Of a stretch of 64,000 nucleotides of DNA, positions 36,671 through 44,373 are shown piece after piece; within the stretch, counting starts at the first letter, position 1; each line of letters opens with the position of its first letter. The notes below the pieces were generated by a model. The model saw only the letters and a program-made list of their open reading frames with translations. It had not been told where the DNA came from and did not search any database. The stretch lies in the NCBI RefSeq assembly GCF_000633455.1, contig NZ_AYMG01000029.1, positions 62,001 to 126,000 of the forward strand, in the 5' to 3' direction. Position numbers and translations under genes: made by a program. The DNA is from Pedobacter jeongneungensis (GTDB lineage Bacteria > Bacteroidota > Bacteroidia > Sphingobacteriales > Sphingobacteriaceae).

Positions 36671-37687
36671 CTAAAAAATGCTAACATGATTTTGATTGAT
36701 TTTATAGTTAAAGTTGCCCGCAACGCTGAGGATCTTAATCAGTTTGCTTAACGGGATATCGGTGGTTAAATTCACCCTGATCTGCCTTTCAGCTATAGCA
36801 GAATTGTTTATTGCGATGGCAACATTGTAAGTTCTTTCCAAAATGGTGGCAATATCAGCCAGCTTAGTTTTTCTGAACACCAGTTTTCCGTTTTTCCATC
36901 CGAGAATGTCGCTAACAGGTGTACTGCCCAGTTCGCGCTGCCCGGTTTTCTCGTTCCACACCACACTTTGGCCCGGCAACAATACAGCAATGGGATGTAA
37001 TACCTTGTTCACTTCCCTATCTACCCTTACCTTTCCGGTACTCACCAAAACACTAACCGGTTGATTTAAAAAAGCATCAACTTTAAAAGAGGTGCCCAAT
37101 ACCCTGGTTACTATATTTCCGGTGTGGATGATAAATGGCCTTTTCGGATTTTTAGTGACTTCAAAAAAAGCTTCCCCCCTTAACGATATCGCCCGCATAT
37201 TTGCAGCAAATTTTGAAGGAAAAGAAAGTGTACTACCCGAACCCAGATATACTACAGAACTATCGGGCAAAAGGATCCTGGAACGTTTTCCATTTGGGTT
37301 TTCGAAATGTTGATAAACCTGTGCATACTGCTGCGTTTTTTTGCCTAGCCTTGGGATTAAAAGCGAAATAGAACCAATAATGACCAGCACTGCAGCAGCG
37401 TATGATAAATACCTGCGAAGTTTTATGTTTTTTGATGATAAGGGTAATATATTTCCTTCTATATTTTCTGCCGATTGCTTTTCGTGGAATTTATCCAGGG
37501 CATATTCCAGATCCGGTTCATTATATTGATCAACAGTTGATGCGGCAATCTCGTCCATCACCTCATCAAAAAGAACAGAAAGATCATCGGTAGCTAACAG
37601 CGATTTTATTTCAGCAATTTCTTCTGCTGAACATTCGCCGTTAATATATTTTCTGATGAGGGCCTTTTTTTCTGTTTTATGATCCAT
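36671..37687 (-). CDS. FecR-family anti-sigma factor
   Basis: 338 residues. N-terminal cytoplasmic anti-sigma part (KYINGECSAEEIAEIKSLL), one membrane span at ~92-110 (YLSYAAAVLVIIGSISLLIP), periplasmic FecR domain (~125-225: RSRILLPDSSVVYLGSGSTL, ISLRGEAFFEVTKNPKRPF) and C-terminal DUF4974 (~270-338) that contacts receptor STN domains. It relays ligand binding by the STN receptor to the ECF sigma factor encoded 78 nt upstream. Confidence 0.92.
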   Translation of the reverse strand: MDHKTEKKALIRKYINGECSAEEIAEIKSLLATDDLSVLFDEVMDEIAASTVDQYNEPDLEYALDKFHEKQSAENIEGNILPLSSKNIKLRRYLSYAAAVLVIIGSISLLIPRLGKKTQQYAQVYQHFENPNGKRSRILLPDSSVVYLGSGSTLSFPSKFAANMRAISLRGEAFFEVTKNPKRPFIIHTGNIVTRVLGTSFKVDAFLNQPVSVLVSTGKVRVDREVNKVLHPIAVLLPGQSVVWNEKTGQRELGSTPVSDILGWKNGKLVFRKTKLADIATILERTYNVAIAINNSAIAERQIRVNLTTDIPLSKLIKILSVAGNFNYKINQNHVSIF

Positions 37688-37765
37688 TGATGTTGTTCTT
37701 CAATAGTCATAACACAACTTTTTACAGGTACCACCTATCAAAAGAAAAAAAATATACGTTTTATT

Positions 37766-38377
37766 TTAAGAAGGTAAAAACAAGAAGATATAAGGTGCCA
37801 GAAGCAAAAAAAGGGTGAAATCTGCATGTTCTTTTATATGCTTCCTGAAAAAGCTGAGCGCGGCAACCATATAATTTTCGACTGTATTTACAGAAAGGTT
37901 CATATCGCTGGCAATTTCGGCGTAGGTTTTATTTTCTTCCCTGCTCATCTGAAATACTTTTCTACGCGCAGGACTTAACTCTGCAAGTTTTTCGAGGTAA
38001 ATTTCTTCGAGCTGTGAATATACCAGTGCATCATCAGCAGGCCTCGATTGTACAATATCAGTATCAAGCTGTTCATCAAGCTCAACCGTTGCCATTATTT
38101 TCTTACGGTAATGGTTGTAGAGCGCATTTTTAACAGAACGATAAAGGTATGGGCCAAGATCGGTTTCAATTGAAATGTCGCCCTGTTTTTTCCAAAGGCC
38201 AAGCATCACATCCATTACCAGTTCTTCAGCAACAAAAGTATCTTTACTATTTTTTAAGGCATAACGGTATAAGGCAGAATAGTACCGTTTAAAAAGAAGA
38301 TCGAAGGCAGCAGAACTTCCGTTTTTATGCTTTTCTAACAGTACTGCATCCGGTAAATCTTTTATTTTGTTGAACAT
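37766..38377 (-). CDS. ECF RNA polymerase sigma factor
   Basis: 203 residues. Region 2 (FDLLFKRYYSALYRYALKN ... EELVMDVMLGLWKKQ) and region 4 (LSPARRKVFQMSREENKTYAEIA, then a helix-turn-helix NLSVNTVENYMVAAL). A hydrophobic C-terminal tail (FTLFLLLAPYIFLFLPS) is common in this Bacteroidota group. It should direct transcription of the receptor operon downstream and perhaps itself. A TATTTTTG -7 box lies 27 nt before its start. Confidence 0.92.
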   Translation of the reverse strand: MFNKIKDLPDAVLLEKHKNGSSAAFDLLFKRYYSALYRYALKNSKDTFVAEELVMDVMLGLWKKQGDISIETDLGPYLYRSVKNALYNHYRKKIMATVELDEQLDTDIVQSRPADDALVYSQLEEIYLEKLAELSPARRKVFQMSREENKTYAEIASDMNLSVNTVENYMVAALSFFRKHIKEHADFTLFLLLAPYIFLFLPS

Positions 38378-38403
38378 GCCTTGCGAAGAGAATCTCTGTG
38401 CAG

Positions 38404-38411
38404 CAAAAATA
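38404..38411 (-). promoter_or_regulatory. Candidate -7 box for the sigma factor gene
   Basis: Minus-strand TATTTTTG matches TAnnTTTG and gives an estimated 5' UTR of ~20 nt. No TTG at the usual -33 spacing was seen. Confidence 0.5.
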
Positions 38412-38496
38412 AAACCTATACCAACGTTGTATATTAAGGCAATATTAAGTTATTGAACATAACCGAACCATCTGAAATTTGAGGCCCGTAAAACAG

Positions 38497-38526
38497 AATA
38501 AGCCACAACATCCGTTGCGGCTTATT
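38497..38526 (-). terminator. Terminator hairpin downstream of the tRNA-like element
   Basis: AATAAGCC-A-CAAC / GTTG-C-GGCTTATT with loop ATCC. On the minus strand it is followed by CTGTTTT. It could end a transcript from the tRNA-like region or from the HXXEE gene. Confidence 0.65.
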
Positions 38527-38647
38527 TACTAACCAAATGATATAACCAATATCTATGTTACAAACCTAGAAACTGAACATGAACAAAAAATGAAGTTTGG
38601 TCACGGTTAAAAAGCTAATAGATGGGTTATCATTTTAGGGCTTATGT

Positions 38648-38697
38648 TGTAGAGGAAGGAATCGAACCTTCGGCATGCTACCGGCCAGCGCTCTACA
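38648..38697 (-). tRNA. tRNA-like remnant (acceptor and T arm only)
   Basis: Minus strand: TGTAGAG pairs with CTCTACA as a perfect 7-bp acceptor stem. A canonical T arm GAAGG-TTCGATT-CCTTC sits directly against it. Only 19 nt (CGCTGGCCGGTAGCATGCC) replace the D and anticodon arms, and no anticodon loop with U33 can be drawn. It is too short (50 nt) to be a normal tRNA. It is probably an internally deleted tRNA, perhaps from a long-variable-arm type, or a functional minihelix. Confidence 0.4.
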
Positions 38698-38720
38698 TGA
38701 TCATTTCTTTTTGATCGCCG

Positions 38721-38728
38721 CAAAAGTA
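38721..38728 (-). promoter_or_regulatory. Candidate -7 box before the tRNA-like element
   Basis: Minus-strand TACTTTTG matches TAnnTTTG, ~24 nt before the tRNA-like fold. No clear -33 TTG at the usual spacing. Confidence 0.4.
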
Positions 38729-38793
38729 GTAAGCCTGATTACATTTAAAAGTACAAACCAAAAGTTTAACATTTTGATAATATACCTTTATTT

Positions 38794-39456
38794 TTATGCC
38801 TTTGCGGATTTGTTTAACTTAAACAAACGGTAAATGGCATAAATCCCGGGGATCATTGGCAATATAGCCGTCCACATACCCGGAAAATAATACCTTCCGG
38901 TTGTACCGAGGTAATAATTGCGCATATTAACAATCAATTCTCCATGGATAGGCGCTGTAATTGGATTTAATGTGGCTGCGTTCAGCTCAGGCCTGATCAG
39001 CGGAAAAATAAAATGTGTAAACTCAGCTACTCCAGTACCGATAAAAATAAACCAGGCAACAAAACCAGCAATCGGAACCTTGTAATACAAGCCAAGGGCT
39101 GTAAGAGTGTAAATTGTGGGGCCAACCAGTGCAAAAACCATCAGGAAACTTTTTTCACTCCATGGAATACCAAAGAGCCTGCTCATGGCAGGAGCAAAAC
39201 CTGTGAGGTATTCTTCAATAATATGGATCTGAAGCCCGGCAACGGTAAGCAGAAAAAGTGGTAAAATGATTTTTGGATCCACCGGATTTTTAAGATAAGT
39301 GACATACCAGCATACCAGGCCGATCAATGCAGATCCACCTACAATAATAACTGGTGGCAATCCGATAGAAAGATACCCCATTATGGGTGCAACAACGGTA
39401 AACACAATTGCTATCACCAGGCTTAACTTTTGCGGTATAGAGAATTTTGCTTTCAT
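38794..39456 (-). CDS. HXXEE-domain integral membrane protein
   Basis: 220 residues with about six predicted membrane spans. It contains the motif H-I-I-E-E (LQIHIIEEYLTGF, ~85-97) that names the HXXEE family and a second polar pair in GVAEFTHFIFP. Family members are small membrane proteins of unknown function; the His/Glu cluster inside the membrane suggests metal binding or catalysis. The short start MKAKFSIPQKL has a TAGGTTTG box 19 nt upstream. Confidence 0.75.
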   Translation of the reverse strand: MKAKFSIPQKLSLVIAIVFTVVAPIMGYLSIGLPPVIIVGGSALIGLVCWYVTYLKNPVDPKIILPLFLLTVAGLQIHIIEEYLTGFAPAMSRLFGIPWSEKSFLMVFALVGPTIYTLTALGLYYKVPIAGFVAWFIFIGTGVAEFTHFIFPLIRPELNAATLNPITAPIHGELIVNMRNYYLGTTGRYYFPGMWTAILPMIPGIYAIYRLFKLNKSAKA

Positions 39457-39475
39457 AACCTTTAAATTTATTAAT

Positions 39476-39483
39476 CAAACCTA
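39476..39483 (-). promoter_or_regulatory. Candidate -7 box for the HXXEE gene
   Basis: Minus-strand TAGGTTTG (TAnnTTTG) located 19 nt before ATG 39456. Confidence 0.5.
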
Positions 39484-39522
39484 GTACATCATTGGCGTCG
39501 AAAATTTATCAAATGATAAAAA

Positions 39523-40134
39523 CTATATTCCCGACCTGATCCTGCTTAAAGAAACCTGGGTAATGCCAAGGTAACCCGCCAGATCGCCAAGGCTGATTCT
39601 TTGTATGAGGCCTGGGTTTTCCCTTAAAAAATTTTCGTAACGTGCAGCGGCCTTTTCTTCAAGCATTTCACCAATCCTCGACATCATGTTAACCGATGCC
39701 ATAGAAACCAGTTTTCTAAAGAAAGTTTCCATGGGGTGAAAACGGAAACAAAGTTTATCCATTTCTGTTCGTGATATACGGGTGAGTACCGTATTTTCCA
39801 ATGCTTCTATCTTGTAGGCTGATGGATTTTGAGAAAGGTAACTATCAAGAACGGTAAAAGTTGCACCCTCTGCAAAGAAACGCATAATAAAAGTCCTTTC
39901 CTTATTTTCAAAACCAGTTTTAACCAGTCCGCTGTTAATATAATATACATATCTGCAGATGCTTCCCTGTTCTAGTATAGCCTCTCCTTTTTTAAAGCTA
40001 ACGGTTTCTAACTGTTGCGACAGTAAAGCGGCTGCATCCTTTTCTAATGCACAAAGGCCACTTACAAAGCCAATAAAATCCCGATTGGATTTATACCGTT
40101 CCATTTCCATATTAACCTGTTTAGGCTGCCGCAC
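39523..40134 (-). CDS. Crp/Fnr-family transcriptional regulator
   Basis: 203 residues; starts at 40110 or 40104 (MEMERYK, MERYK) are also possible. Cyclic-nucleotide-binding-like barrel at ~25-130 (FKKGEAILEQGSICRYVYYINSGLVKT, FFAEGATF). A helical linker leads to a compact C-terminal HTH (ISLGDLAGYLGITQVSLSRIRSGI). The classic cAMP-binding Arg/Glu signature is not evident, as in many Bacteroidota Crp-type proteins. Targets unknown; the HXXEE gene 66 nt downstream on the same strand is a candidate. Confidence 0.87.
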   Translation of the reverse strand: MRQPKQVNMEMERYKSNRDFIGFVSGLCALEKDAAALLSQQLETVSFKKGEAILEQGSICRYVYYINSGLVKTGFENKERTFIMRFFAEGATFTVLDSYLSQNPSAYKIEALENTVLTRISRTEMDKLCFRFHPMETFFRKLVSMASVNMMSRIGEMLEEKAAARYENFLRENPGLIQRISLGDLAGYLGITQVSLSRIRSGI

Positions 40135-40172
40135 ATTTTTTTTTTTGCGCCAGCTATATAATATACCGGGTA

Positions 40173-40409
40173 TTACAGATAGTTTGGCCTGAATGTTTTG
40201 CTTAACACTTTAAGCTCTTCCTTAGCAATAAGGTTAGGATCTTCAGACTGTCTTTTTAGAAGATTTAACGGCACTTTAACCGTTCCGTTTGTGGTGCGGA
40301 TGATACAGATTTCGTGATCGGCAGTGGAAGATACATAATGCCCGATTTCGGATTCAATGTCAGATAAACGGATCAGCAGTTCGTAGTAGATATAGAGCGG
40401 GAAGTTCAC
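40173..40409 (-). CDS. Small hypothetical protein, GTG start
   Basis: 78 residues beginning at GTG 40409 (product MNFPLYIYYELLI). No signal or span; it looks like a mixed alpha/beta domain (IESEIGHYVSSTADHEICIIRTTNGTVKVPLNLLKR). A TAACTTTG box (40414-40421) ends 4 nt before the GTG, so a transcript would have almost no 5' UTR. It lies 38 nt upstream of the Crp-type gene and could be co-transcribed. Family not recognised. Confidence 0.55.
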   Translation of the reverse strand: MNFPLYIYYELLIRLSDIESEIGHYVSSTADHEICIIRTTNGTVKVPLNLLKRQSEDPNLIAKEELKVLSKTFRPNYL

Positions 40410-40413
40410 TCCA

Positions 40414-40421
40414 CAAAGTTA
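40414..40421 (-). promoter_or_regulatory. Candidate -7 box abutting the GTG start
   Basis: Minus-strand TAACTTTG, 4 nt before GTG 40409; would give a leaderless or near-leaderless mRNA. Confidence 0.4.
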
Positions 40422-40589
40422 ACATAATAAAAAGCAAACATTTAATTATTGTTATGTTAACGTTAATTACATTGATAATAATTAATTAACAGAGCGGGTG
40501 AGCTCTTCTTAAACCGATGAATCTAACCAAAAATTAACCCATGGTTAACAATAGTAGCTTTAAGTTTGCTATCGAAATTCAGTAAGGTT

Positions 40590-41990
40590 ATGAAAAAACG
40601 CTCAACTCACTTAAAAAGAATGTTTTATTGCTGTTCTTATTTTATCTTTCTGATCATTATACTTCCTTCCTGCAAAAAAGATAAAAAAAGTCCCGATTAT
40701 CCTGCGGGAAGCAACGAAAACATCAATACCTGGATACTCGATAGCCTGAAACGCTATTATTACTGGAACGAACAGCTACCCTCCGATCCTAATATCGGTT
40801 TATCACCAAAAGATTTTTTTAATTCGGTGCGCAATGGTGCCGACCGTTTTTCGTACATCAATATTCCAAACGACGCTAACACGATTATACCAAACAACCG
40901 GAACTTCGGTTTCGATTATGTAACTGTTAGCGATCAGAACAGCACAAAGGTAATCGGGATTATTAAACTGGTTTTAAAAGATTCTCCAGCATCCAGGGCG
41001 GGTTTAAAACGAGGAGATTACATCAGCAAAATAAACGGAAAAACATTAACATTGGCCAATGCACAGGCTTTACAGGACGAAATATTAAGCAGCGACCACT
41101 TTTCGCTGGGCCTGGCAGAACAGAATAATAATACCTGGACCGATACACGTACTGTAGAACTGGCCAAAGGTGTAATACTCGATCAAAAAGAAATCAGCAG
41201 GGTGATAGAAAGCGATGGAAAAAAAATTGGCTACCTCTATTTTCTTGATTTTAATGGTGGATTGGCCAGTTCATTAATTCCGGTTTTCAGTAATTTCAAG
41301 ACGGAAGGCATCTCCGATCTTATACTTGATCTCCGTTATAATTCTGGCGGGCAGGTAGCGGAAGCGGCAGCAATATGTGCCATGATTGCACAAAACATCT
41401 CTTTCGATAAACCATTTATCACTTACAAGGGTAACAAAAACGGCGGTACCAGAACAGAATCTATCGGTACCGCAGCTACTTTCGATCGAACGGTAAATTT
41501 TAATGTCCTCCTCCAGCAAAACCTCGGCTTAAGCAAGGTTTATATTTTGTCAACAGCTGCCACCGCATCAGCTTCGGAAGTAATGATTAACAATTTAAAA
41601 CCTTTTATCCAGGTGATTCAGGTTGGCGAAAAAACACGGGGAAAAGATGAAGCCTCATTCAGGATATATGATGCCCGGAGTCCGAAACAGGTAAACTGGG
41701 AAATGCACCCTATAGTATATAAACTATTTAACGCACAAGGGTTTGGGAATTACAGTGCAGGTATTAACCCTGATGTTGCCATAAATGAAATCAATACCTT
41801 ACCCCTGCTCCCGTTTGGCGATCAGGCCGATCCTTTGGTAAAAACAGCAATTGCAAGAATAACCGGTAAAGTAGCCAAAACAGGCATTAGTATTAACATC
41901 ATGCTTTCAGGAGGTTTCCAGTCCGGAAATATTTTGATGGATTCGAGAACACAATCTGCTCAACAGAGCATGGTGATTACTCACCGTTAA
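40590..41990 (+). CDS. S41 family peptidase lipoprotein (C-terminal-processing-protease-like)
   Basis: 466 residues from ATG 40590, preferred over TTG 40566 because MKKRS begins the signal and TAAGG lies just upstream. Lipoprotein signal ends IILPSC-KKDKK. An N-terminal helical domain (LDSLKRYYYWNEQLP) is followed by a PDZ domain (~125-200; SPASRAGLKRGDYISKINGK) and the S41 catalytic domain with DLILDLRYNSGGQV, the Ser motif TASASEV (~325-331) and Lys in GEKTRGKD (~350). It cuts protein C-termini outside the inner membrane. The ECF sigma gene follows after 77 nt but is probably independent. Confidence 0.88.
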   Translation: MKKRSTHLKRMFYCCSYFIFLIIILPSCKKDKKSPDYPAGSNENINTWILDSLKRYYYWNEQLPSDPNIGLSPKDFFNSVRNGADRFSYINIPNDANTIIPNNRNFGFDYVTVSDQNSTKVIGIIKLVLKDSPASRAGLKRGDYISKINGKTLTLANAQALQDEILSSDHFSLGLAEQNNNTWTDTRTVELAKGVILDQKEISRVIESDGKKIGYLYFLDFNGGLASSLIPVFSNFKTEGISDLILDLRYNSGGQVAEAAAICAMIAQNISFDKPFITYKGNKNGGTRTESIGTAATFDRTVNFNVLLQQNLGLSKVYILSTAATASASEVMINNLKPFIQVIQVGEKTRGKDEASFRIYDARSPKQVNWEMHPIVYKLFNAQGFGNYSAGINPDVAINEINTLPLLPFGDQADPLVKTAIARITGKVAKTGISINIMLSGGFQSGNILMDSRTQSAQQSMVITHR

Positions 41991-42067
41991 ATGGTTAGAA
42001 AAGGTTCTCATTAGCTTAACATTAACTTTAAACGCAAGCCCTAACTTGCCCTCATTAACCGCTACTC

Positions 42068-42658
42068 ATGGAAAAGTTGGAAGATTTTAAAAATATAAAA
42101 CTCCTGAATGCAGTGAAAACTGGCGATTCGGCTGCTTTTAACGAAATTTACCACAAGTACCGTCAAAAGATATTTGGTTATGCCTATCATTTTACCCGTT
42201 GCAGAGAAGAAGCCGAAGAACTTACACAGGATACTTTTGTTAGACTTTGGGAAAACAGAACCAAAATAGACCCCGAAAAAAATTTCGAAGCTTTTCTTTA
42301 TACCCTTATTCGCAATATTTTTTTAGGTACACTCCGTAAAAAGGCAAGAGAAAAAGCTTATAGCAATGAAAATTTAGCGCATGAGCGATCTTTCAATGCC
42401 ATTGAAGATGAACTTGATGCCAAAGAATCGAAACAGCTGGCACAGGAAGCAATTGAAAGTCTTTCTCCACAGGTAAAAAGAATATACCTGATGAGCCGGA
42501 ACGACCACCATACGCACGAGGAAATATCGCAGTTGATGGGCATTTCTAAAAACACAGTGAACAACCACCTCAAAAAATCGCTGGGCATCATGCGGAAATA
42601 TTTTAAAACTTATTCTCCAGAAACGATTATATCATTTGTATTGTTGATGTTTTGCTGA
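42068..42658 (+). CDS. ECF RNA polymerase sigma factor (second island)
   Basis: 196 residues. Region 2 (FNEIYHKYRQKIFGYAYHFTRCREEAEELTQDTFVRLWENR, cited by its ends FNEIY...RLWEN) and region 4 (SPQVKRIYLMSRNDHHTHEEISQLMGISKNTVNNHLKKSL). A hydrophobic tail ends TIISFVLLMFC. It is followed, after 520 bp of repeats, by a FecR gene and an STN-type receptor, the usual cell-surface signalling set. Confidence 0.9.
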   Translation: MEKLEDFKNIKLLNAVKTGDSAAFNEIYHKYRQKIFGYAYHFTRCREEAEELTQDTFVRLWENRTKIDPEKNFEAFLYTLIRNIFLGTLRKKAREKAYSNENLAHERSFNAIEDELDAKESKQLAQEAIESLSPQVKRIYLMSRNDHHTHEEISQLMGISKNTVNNHLKKSLGIMRKYFKTYSPETIISFVLLMFC

Positions 42659-43178
42659 GCGGTTAGCGTGGGGCGTGGAGTATTTGGCAACCGCGATCGT
42701 CATTTCGACTGTAGCGCAGTCCCAAACTTTCGAGAGAGAAATCTGATCATTCATTTCAGTATAAAAGATCCTCCATTGCATTCAGGATGACAAAAACAGT
42801 TACGTTTTATATATAATTCGCTATTGGTTATTCATTTCCATCATCCATCTTACATTTTTCATTTCAAAATATCCTTCGACTACGCTCAGGATGACAAAAC
42901 GCGTTAGATTCTCTGTGATTTCCGTGCCTCCGTGGCTAAAACTAGCGTAAATTTATTCCATTTTCTATCATTTAACCATTAAGGAGTTAAGAACATTAAG
43001 CTTTCGAAGTTAACTCCTAAAACACTCGCTAACTGGTCATTGAAAATTGATTATTGGTTATTTAATTACCTAACTCTTCTTTTTTAAAAAAAAATCTTCT
43101 CCACCTATAGCTGTATCCAAACTTTCGTGCATATATACAGTAGCGCGCAGCATAAAAGCGTTAAGACCAAGCATAAAA
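42659..43178. repeat. Mosaic of dispersed repeats between sigma and FecR genes
   Basis: 520 bp without a gene. Modules include CGTCATTTCGACTGTAGCGC, GCATTCAGGATGACAAAAAC, and a block (42871-42993) whose reverse complement recurs at 53510-53632 with about three mismatches. Other parts match 53230-53325 in inverted order. The separation of sigma and FecR genes is unusual and seems due to this insertion. Confidence 0.75.
42871..42993. repeat. 123-bp inverted repeat, left copy
   Basis: Inverted partner of 53510-53632, same length, about three mismatches by eye. Starts ATCCTTCGACTACGCTCAGG and includes GCGTTAGATTCTCTGTG and GGCTAAAACTAGCGTAAA. Confidence 0.8.
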
Positions 43179-44204
43179 GTGAAACAAGATTACATTAAAA
43201 TATTATTTGAACGTTATCTGGAGGGCAAAACCGATCCGGAGCAGGAAAAAACCCTGATGGAATACCTCGCCGATCCGGCGAATGGCGACAGCGAATTTCA
43301 TGCGGTGATGGAAAAAGCATGGAAAAAGCAAAACGGCCAACCCGACTACACTTCAGAAGCCAATAAAGGCCTTAATCAGATCTGGAACAAAATTGAAGAC
43401 AGGAAGCCAAAAACCAGGTTGCTGTATCCAATATTAAAATATGCAGCAGCAGTTGTAGTGGTAATTTCTGCAGCATTTGGTTGGTATGCTTACAAAAAAA
43501 TGCAACAGCCCGCAGAAATGGCCATTGCCCTTTTAAGTAAAACCACGCTAAAAGGAGAAAAAGTAAAACTGATGCTCCCAGATAGTTCTATTGTATACCT
43601 GGGTGCAGGAAGTAAACTCACCTGGCCATCACATTTTATTAAAGGCAAGCTGAGAAATATCCGGTTGGAAGGTGAAGCTTTTTTTGAAGTAAAACACGAT
43701 ACCACGAGTCCGTTTATTGTACACAGCGGGCAAATGCAAACCAGGGTTTTGGGTACATCCTTTAATATTTATGCCTATCCGAAAGATGGAACCTTTAGCG
43801 TGGCGGTACGTACCGGTAAGGTAAAAGTTTCGGAGAACAGTGAGGGTAAATTAACACAATTATCACTCCTTACCCCAGGAATGAAATTGCTATACCATAT
43901 TAAAGAACACGAATATGTTGTGCATACAGCACGCATTACCGAAGTAAATGCATGGATTAAAAACAGCTTTGCTTTTAAAGATGTAAGCCTGCCCAATATG
44001 TTCAAATCATTGGAAAGATATTACAATGTTCATTTTGAATTGAAGAGCAATAAATTAAACCAATGCAGGTTTAACGCCACATTTACCAACAAAAGCATTG
44101 GCAATATAATGGAAGAAATCCGCGTGATGAGCGGCAAAAAAATGAAATATAAAATAGATACTGCGAACAAAACAATTACCGTATGGGGGGAGGGATGTCA
44201 ATGA
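43179..44204 (+). CDS. FecR-family anti-sigma factor (second island)
   Basis: 341 residues from GTG 43179, the only start that keeps the N-terminal anti-sigma part (KILFERYLEGKTDPEQEKTLMEYL). One span at ~88-106 (YAAAVVVVISAAFGWYAY), FecR domain (VKLMLPDSSIVYLGAGSKL, IRLEGEAFFEVKHDTTSPF), and C-terminal DUF4974 (FKDVSLPNMFKSLERYYNVHF). It links the STN receptor downstream to the ECF sigma upstream. Confidence 0.9.
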   Translation: MKQDYIKILFERYLEGKTDPEQEKTLMEYLADPANGDSEFHAVMEKAWKKQNGQPDYTSEANKGLNQIWNKIEDRKPKTRLLYPILKYAAAVVVVISAAFGWYAYKKMQQPAEMAIALLSKTTLKGEKVKLMLPDSSIVYLGAGSKLTWPSHFIKGKLRNIRLEGEAFFEVKHDTTSPFIVHSGQMQTRVLGTSFNIYAYPKDGTFSVAVRTGKVKVSENSEGKLTQLSLLTPGMKLLYHIKEHEYVVHTARITEVNAWIKNSFAFKDVSLPNMFKSLERYYNVHFELKSNKLNQCRFNATFTNKSIGNIMEEIRVMSGKKMKYKIDTANKTITVWGEGCQ

Positions 44205-44295
44205 TGAGTTAGCGATATGCTATAGCGCTGAGAAACGCGCCATAAAACCGGATTTATACCTATGAAAAACAAATTAAACCTCTTAACATGAACAA

Positions 44296-44325
44296 GGAGC
44301 CGGATTGCTCGAACAATCCAGCTCC
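44296..44325 (+). terminator. Hairpin/attenuator between FecR and receptor genes
   Basis: GGAGCCGGATTG / CAATCCAGCTCC (11 of 12 pair) with a 6-nt loop, followed by TAAAACAAAAGTTTTT. It may terminate part of the FecR transcript. A 20-residue ORF (44288-44350) overlaps it but is not supported. Confidence 0.5.
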
Positions 44326-44373
44326 TAAAACAAAAGTTTTTAACCCGTGAGAATTAAAAAACATCTTGAACCT

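Larger units (their letters stand above)
38497..38714 (-). ncRNA. Candidate ~220-nt small RNA with a tRNA-like minihelix at its 5' end
   Basis: A TACTTTTG -7 box (38721-38728, minus) precedes it and a strong terminator hairpin (38497-38526) closes it, with no protein-coding frame between. The first part forms GATCA...TGATC, then the 12-bp acceptor/T-arm stack at 38648-38697. The rest is AU-rich. An independent RNA gene is inferred; read-through from the HXXEE gene is the alternative. Confidence 0.35.

Noticed and set aside
20976..38377. Classic polysaccharide utilisation locus
   Set aside because: No SusD-like protein or carbohydrate-active enzyme is encoded in the operon.
44288..44350. 20-residue ORF between FecR and the receptor
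   Set aside because: It coincides with the hairpin, has an odd composition and no coupling beyond a GTGA overlap with a start that is probably not used.
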